Shown here: positions 23,495-26,071 of the stretch, in pieces
Layout: each line of letters begins with the position of its first letter
How positions within the stretch are numbered: the stretch's first letter is position 1
Notes under the pieces: generated by a model
The model's database searches: none
What the model was told of the DNA's origin: nothing
Seen by the model: the letters and a program-made list of their open reading frames with translations, nothing else
Position numbers and translations under genes: made by a program
Origin: JBDGSM01 sp042217615
GTDB lineage: Archaea; Nanohalarchaeota; Nanosalinia; Nanosalinales; Nanosalinaceae
DNA length: 26,071 bases
Direction of reading: 5' to 3'
NCBI GenBank assembly: GCA_042217615.1
Contig: JBDGSI010000015.1
Location: 1-26,071 of the forward strand

Positions 23495-24576
23495 AGATAT
23501 GCTATACGTTCAACGCAGCCTACAAGTACAGTAATGGAGGGGCAGAGACCTGGGGCAGGGAGTTCGGCAGAGAACTTGCCTCAAGAGGCCATGAAGTAGT
23601 CCTTTCGACCCGATACTTTGAGGAAGATCAACCCGAAGTACAGGAAGAGGAAGGAGTCAAGATAATCTCCTACGGACCAAGGCCTTCAGAAGACTGGAAC
23701 CCTCTGCAGATCAGGAAAGACTTCATGCAGAAGATTTGGAGAGAAAACGCAGATGTGTACTGGAACGCATGCTACACACACCTCACAGGCCTAACAGCTT
23801 TGGTGGCGAAGGCCAGGAGAAGCAAGTTCATCTACTCCGCCGCCAACAACCACGAAGTAGACCCGGAATGGAGGAAAAAACTATCCCTCAATAGGAGGAT
23901 ATCGGGACAGATAGGAATGAGACTGGCCGACAAACACGTATCCTACTCCAGAAAGATGCACGAAAAAGCGAAGAAACAGTTCCCAGGCCCTGACGAGAAG
24001 TTCGAATGGTTCTACCACGGACATCCGGTGCCCGAAGTCGATCTGGAGGAAGACAAGGAAAAGATCGTGCTCTGGCTCGCCAGCTTCGAAAGAGAATGGA
24101 AGAAACCGGAACTTTTCCTCGACATCGCAGAGAAAGTTGAAGCGGAGGACTGGAGGTTCTGCCTCGCAGGCACAGGACCAGAAGAAAAAATGGAAAAACT
24201 CAGGGAAAGAGCATCAGAGATTGAAAACGCAGAGATACTAGGATTCGTAGAAGACGACACAGAATGGTACAGAAAGGCCTCAATCTTCGTCAGCACATCC
24301 GACAAAAACAAAGAAGGATTCCCCAACGCCTTCATACAGAGCGTAGTAGCAGGAACACCAGTAGCCTCAAGACACAACAACCCAGATAACTTACTGACAG
24401 AAAAAGGCCTCGGAACCCAGAACTCTGGCACAGATGAGCTAGCAGAATGGATCCAGCAGAAGATAAATAATGATTCAGAACTAAAGGCCTTACAGAAGAA
24501 GGTTCGAAAATTCGGAGAAGAAAAGTTTGATATAAAGAATGCTGTAGATAGTTATCAGAATATATTCGGCGATTAG
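23491..24576 (+). CDS. GT4-family glycosyltransferase with altered EX7E motif
   Basis: The 361-residue protein shows the GT-B features: AYKYSNGGAETWGREFGREL (about 10-29), the donor domain with IVLWLASFEREWKKPELFLDIA, CLAGTGPEE and FVSTSDKNKEGFPNAFIQSVVAGTPVAS. At the EX7E motif the first residue is E275 but the eighth position is Q283, a substitution that may change donor handling or activity. The TTG start at 23491 overlaps the TGA of the preceding gene; the frame otherwise opens directly with a hydrophobic strand as expected. It converges on a GT2 gene with a 4-bp overlap of stops. This is the last gene rich in AGGCCT before the motif disappears. Confidence 0.9.
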   Translation: MKICYTFNAAYKYSNGGAETWGREFGRELASRGHEVVLSTRYFEEDQPEVQEEEGVKIISYGPRPSEDWNPLQIRKDFMQKIWRENADVYWNACYTHLTGLTALVAKARRSKFIYSAANNHEVDPEWRKKLSLNRRISGQIGMRLADKHVSYSRKMHEKAKKQFPGPDEKFEWFYHGHPVPEVDLEEDKEKIVLWLASFEREWKKPELFLDIAEKVEAEDWRFCLAGTGPEEKMEKLRERASEIENAEILGFVEDDTEWYRKASIFVSTSDKNKEGFPNAFIQSVVAGTPVASRHNNPDNLLTEKGLGTQNSGTDELAEWIQQKINNDSELKALQKKVRKFGEEKFDIKNAVDSYQNIFGD

Positions 24577-25472
24577 TTTGCGTGTTTCCTGTATAGTTCG
24601 TTAATAGAGTTGTAGAGTGTTTTGTTGAACGAAAGGGCTAATAAGGCTAGCGAGAAAATGTTTTTCTGAGTAAAGAAACTTTTTTTCCAAAACGTTCGTG
24701 CTTCTTTCTTTTTCCCTATCTTGTAAAGGCCCTTTCCCTTACGACGGAGGTATGGACTCCAGACATCTTTGAAGTCTATCTCAGAATCTTTGCAGTAGTT
24801 CTTTATTATATTTCTATCCTCATCGAAATATTGGGATGGGTCGAAACTACCGGCTTCTTCGTGCCTCCGTTTCTTAACAAGGTATTCGTCGATATAGGAA
24901 AAATCTTCTCCAGGTAACAAATTGAGCCACAAGTCATAGTCTGACGAAACCTGATAATCTGTGTTTAGATAGCTATCAGGCATTTCTGATTTCTTTATTA
25001 AGGATCCTTCGTAACATATGAAGTTTCCTTCTAAAAGTTTTCTCTCAATATTGTCTGTTTGGATTTTTCCCATAGAGCTTACTCTGCTTCCATTCTTATC
25101 TATTATCTTGGCTTTGGAAAATGATGCAACATCTGAAGTTTGCATATCGGTAATTTGCTTTTCAATTTTCTTTTTATTCCACATATCATCTTGACCTATT
25201 GGTGCCACATATTTTCCCTTTGCCTTGCTAATAGCAGTGTTGGTGGCTCCAGTAAATCCTTGGTTCTCTTGGTAATAACCCCTCACATTTTCTTTTTCGA
25301 TTATTTTGGGGTTTATGATTTCATCTAATTGCTTTTCAGAGCCGTCATTTACTATAACAAGCTCAAGGTTATCATAGGATTGATTGAGAACACTTCTAAC
25401 TGCTATCTCTAACCATTCTTCATCAGGTTCGTAAACAGGTAGTATAGCCGATACGAGAGGGTTATTTCTCAT
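24573..25472 (-). CDS. GT2-family glycosyltransferase (AT-rich, probably acquired)
   Basis: The 299-residue protein starts with LVSAILPVYEPDEEWLEIAV and has LVIVNDGSE (D43), the QDDMW metal-site segment (D95, D96) and SSDYDLWLNLL, all standard for GT2 enzymes. The C-terminal 60 residues are basic with KGLYKIGKKKEARTFWKKSF. Its composition differs from its neighbours: more A/T, more Lys, Ile and Asn, fewer Asp/Glu, and not one AGGCCT in 900 bases where about three are normal here. That suggests recent transfer. The start overlaps the end of the upstream truncated epimerase by 4 bases (ATGA). Confidence 0.9.
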   Translation of the reverse strand: MRNNPLVSAILPVYEPDEEWLEIAVRSVLNQSYDNLELVIVNDGSEKQLDEIINPKIIEKENVRGYYQENQGFTGATNTAISKAKGKYVAPIGQDDMWNKKKIEKQITDMQTSDVASFSKAKIIDKNGSRVSSMGKIQTDNIERKLLEGNFICYEGSLIKKSEMPDSYLNTDYQVSSDYDLWLNLLPGEDFSYIDEYLVKKRRHEEAGSFDPSQYFDEDRNIIKNYCKDSEIDFKDVWSPYLRRKGKGLYKIGKKKEARTFWKKSFFTQKNIFSLALLALSFNKTLYNSINELYRKHAN

Positions 25473-25903
25473 AGAAGTTTGCTTTCTATTTTCTTACCAT
25501 CCAGGTTTCTTTCGCTTTTTAGTAGCTTCTTGTACCATCCTACGGTACTGGTCTTCTCAGTTTTCTCAAGTTCTCCATCATCAATCTTCTGATAGATGGT
25601 CTTTGCTGCTTCTTCAGGAGTATGTTTTGGTTCAAACCCTATAGTTTCCCTGATCTTAGTAAAATCAACCTTGTAGGAACGGTCATCTGGATCTCCGTAC
25701 CATTCCCATCCCACTTCGAAATCAAAGGCTTTCATGATTTTCTCGGCTAAAGGTTTGATCTGGTAGTTCTGTTCATTAGAACCTACATTAAATATTTCGC
25801 CGCTTACTTTATCTTTATCTGCTTCTGAGATTTCAATAAACGCTCTTGCAGTATCCTTAACATGTACGAAAGGCCTCCGCTGTGTTTTTTGTTTTACGAT
25901 CAT
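25469..25903 (-). pseudogene. N-terminally truncated NAD-dependent epimerase/dehydratase
   Basis: The 144-residue frame corresponds to the C-terminal part of an extended short-chain dehydrogenase/epimerase: RPFVHVKDTARAFIEI, then GEIFNVGSNEQNYQIKPLAEKI, KVDFTKIRETIGFEPKHT and a final GWYKKLL. The Rossmann loop, the Ser/Thr and the Tyr-x3-Lys active site, about 170-190 residues, are missing. The upstream sequence is directly the end of another gene (9 bases away), so this is a deletion fused to its boundary rather than a shifted frame. Without NAD site and catalytic residues it cannot be an oxidoreductase alone. An ATG at 25901-25903 could still express the fragment, but I judge it a remnant. 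One AGGCCT (25871) remains at its beginning. Confidence 0.72.
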
Positions 25904-25912
25904 ATTTACAGT

Positions 25913-26071
25913 CTAATTTTCTAATTCTTTTACTGTCTTTCTAAGGCCCTCTTCAAAACTAACTTGTGGTTCCCAGCCTAATTCTCTGATTTTGGAACTG
26001 TCAACTGCGTATCTTTGATCATGACCCTTTCTATCTTCTACAAACTCTATAAGATTTTCATTAGCTCCGAC
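25913..26071 (-). CDS. rfbB: dTDP-glucose 4,6-dehydratase C-terminus (partial, runs off the window)
   Basis: The 52 residues visible before the TAG at 25913-25915 contain FVEDRKGHDQRYAVDSSKIR and ELGWEPQVSFEEGLRKTV, the characteristic C-terminal end of RfbB/RmlB (the FVxDRxGHDxRYAIDxxKI motif). The N-terminal part lies beyond the right edge. The enzyme makes dTDP-4-keto-6-deoxyglucose from dTDP-glucose, the entry to dTDP-rhamnose and related deoxysugars, so rhamnose-type genes are likely in the adjoining sequence. Composition is AT-rich like the two genes after it. GalE-like alternatives are less likely given the GHDxRYA motif. Confidence 0.85.
   Translation of the reverse strand, partial: VGANENLIEFVEDRKGHDQRYAVDSSKIRELGWEPQVSFEEGLRKTVKELEN

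Larger units (their letters stand above)
106..25876. repeat. Highly iterated palindrome AGGCCT (core of AAGGCCTT), about 93 copies
   Basis: The 6-bp palindrome AGGCCT was counted by eye about 93 times. Examples start at 106, 157, 343, 826, 940, 1261, 1576, 1594, 3388, 5813, 8041, 8085, 10510, 14792 and 25871. Roughly 5-6 copies are expected from base composition. About a third are the 8-mer AAGGCCTT. It occurs in genes on both strands and in all three frames: GGC CTN (Gly-Leu), AAG GCC (Lys-Ala) and AGG CCT (Arg-Pro). It also occurs between genes, so the constraint is on DNA rather than protein. Neighbouring words such as AGGCCC, AGGCCA and CGGCCT appear only around ten times or fewer each. 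The longest gap is about 24490-25870; another covers the orc1 5' half and origin core (about 13915-14790). The function is unknown. Confidence 0.93.

Noticed and set aside
106..25876. AGGCCT as a restriction-modification target
   Set aside because: Restriction sites are normally avoided, not enriched, and no restriction or methylase gene is in the window. A solitary methylase elsewhere stays possible.
106..25876. AGGCCT as a Chi- or KOPS-like polar motif
   Set aside because: It is a perfect palindrome and cannot carry strand direction.

Overview
The window is archaeal chromosome. The markers are a two-subunit family D DNA polymerase (DP1 and DP2), an archaeal DnaG primase, an Orc1/Cdc6 initiator beside an origin with inverted origin recognition boxes (ORBs), TATA-box promoters close to start codons (leaderless style), and mixed ATG/GTG/TTG starts. 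Proteins are acidic, genes are tightly packed, and base composition looks mid-range in GC. A DPANN, Nanohaloarchaeota-like salt-adapted archaeon is my best guess, but that placement is inference.

Layout. 1-3003: a HAD hydrolase, a phosphoribosyltransferase-like protein, a frameshifted MscS channel gene, and a LURP-one-like protein. 3006-4365: dnaG with a DUF167 gene. 4366-4584: a structured intergenic region. 4585-6348: an operon of three related proteins of unknown function. 6447-14294 (all minus strand): a CBS/zinc-ribbon protein, PolD large subunit, a HAD phosphatase, PolD small subunit, and orc1/cdc6 split by a one-base frameshift. 14295-14885: the replication origin, with ORBs flanking an AT-rich unwinding region. 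14886-26071: a cell-surface glycan region with GT4 and GT2 glycosyltransferases, NAD-dependent sugar epimerase/dehydratases and an alkaline-phosphatase-fold enzyme. It is interrupted by a Fic protein with its own operator-like repeats and by the remains of broken glycosyltransferase genes.

The genes fall into two programmes. Around the origin sit initiator, replicative polymerase and primase. On the other side is a surface polysaccharide or glycoprotein assembly locus that shows repeated gene loss, fusion and probable recent acquisition.

The most striking signal is not a gene. The palindrome AGGCCT, often extended to AAGGCCTT, occurs about 93 times by hand count, where about 5-6 are expected. 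It lies in coding regions in all three reading frames and between genes, and is nearly absent from the right-hand AT-rich end. It behaves like the highly iterated palindromes (HIP1) of cyanobacteria or the uptake sequences of some bacteria. I know of no described archaeal counterpart.
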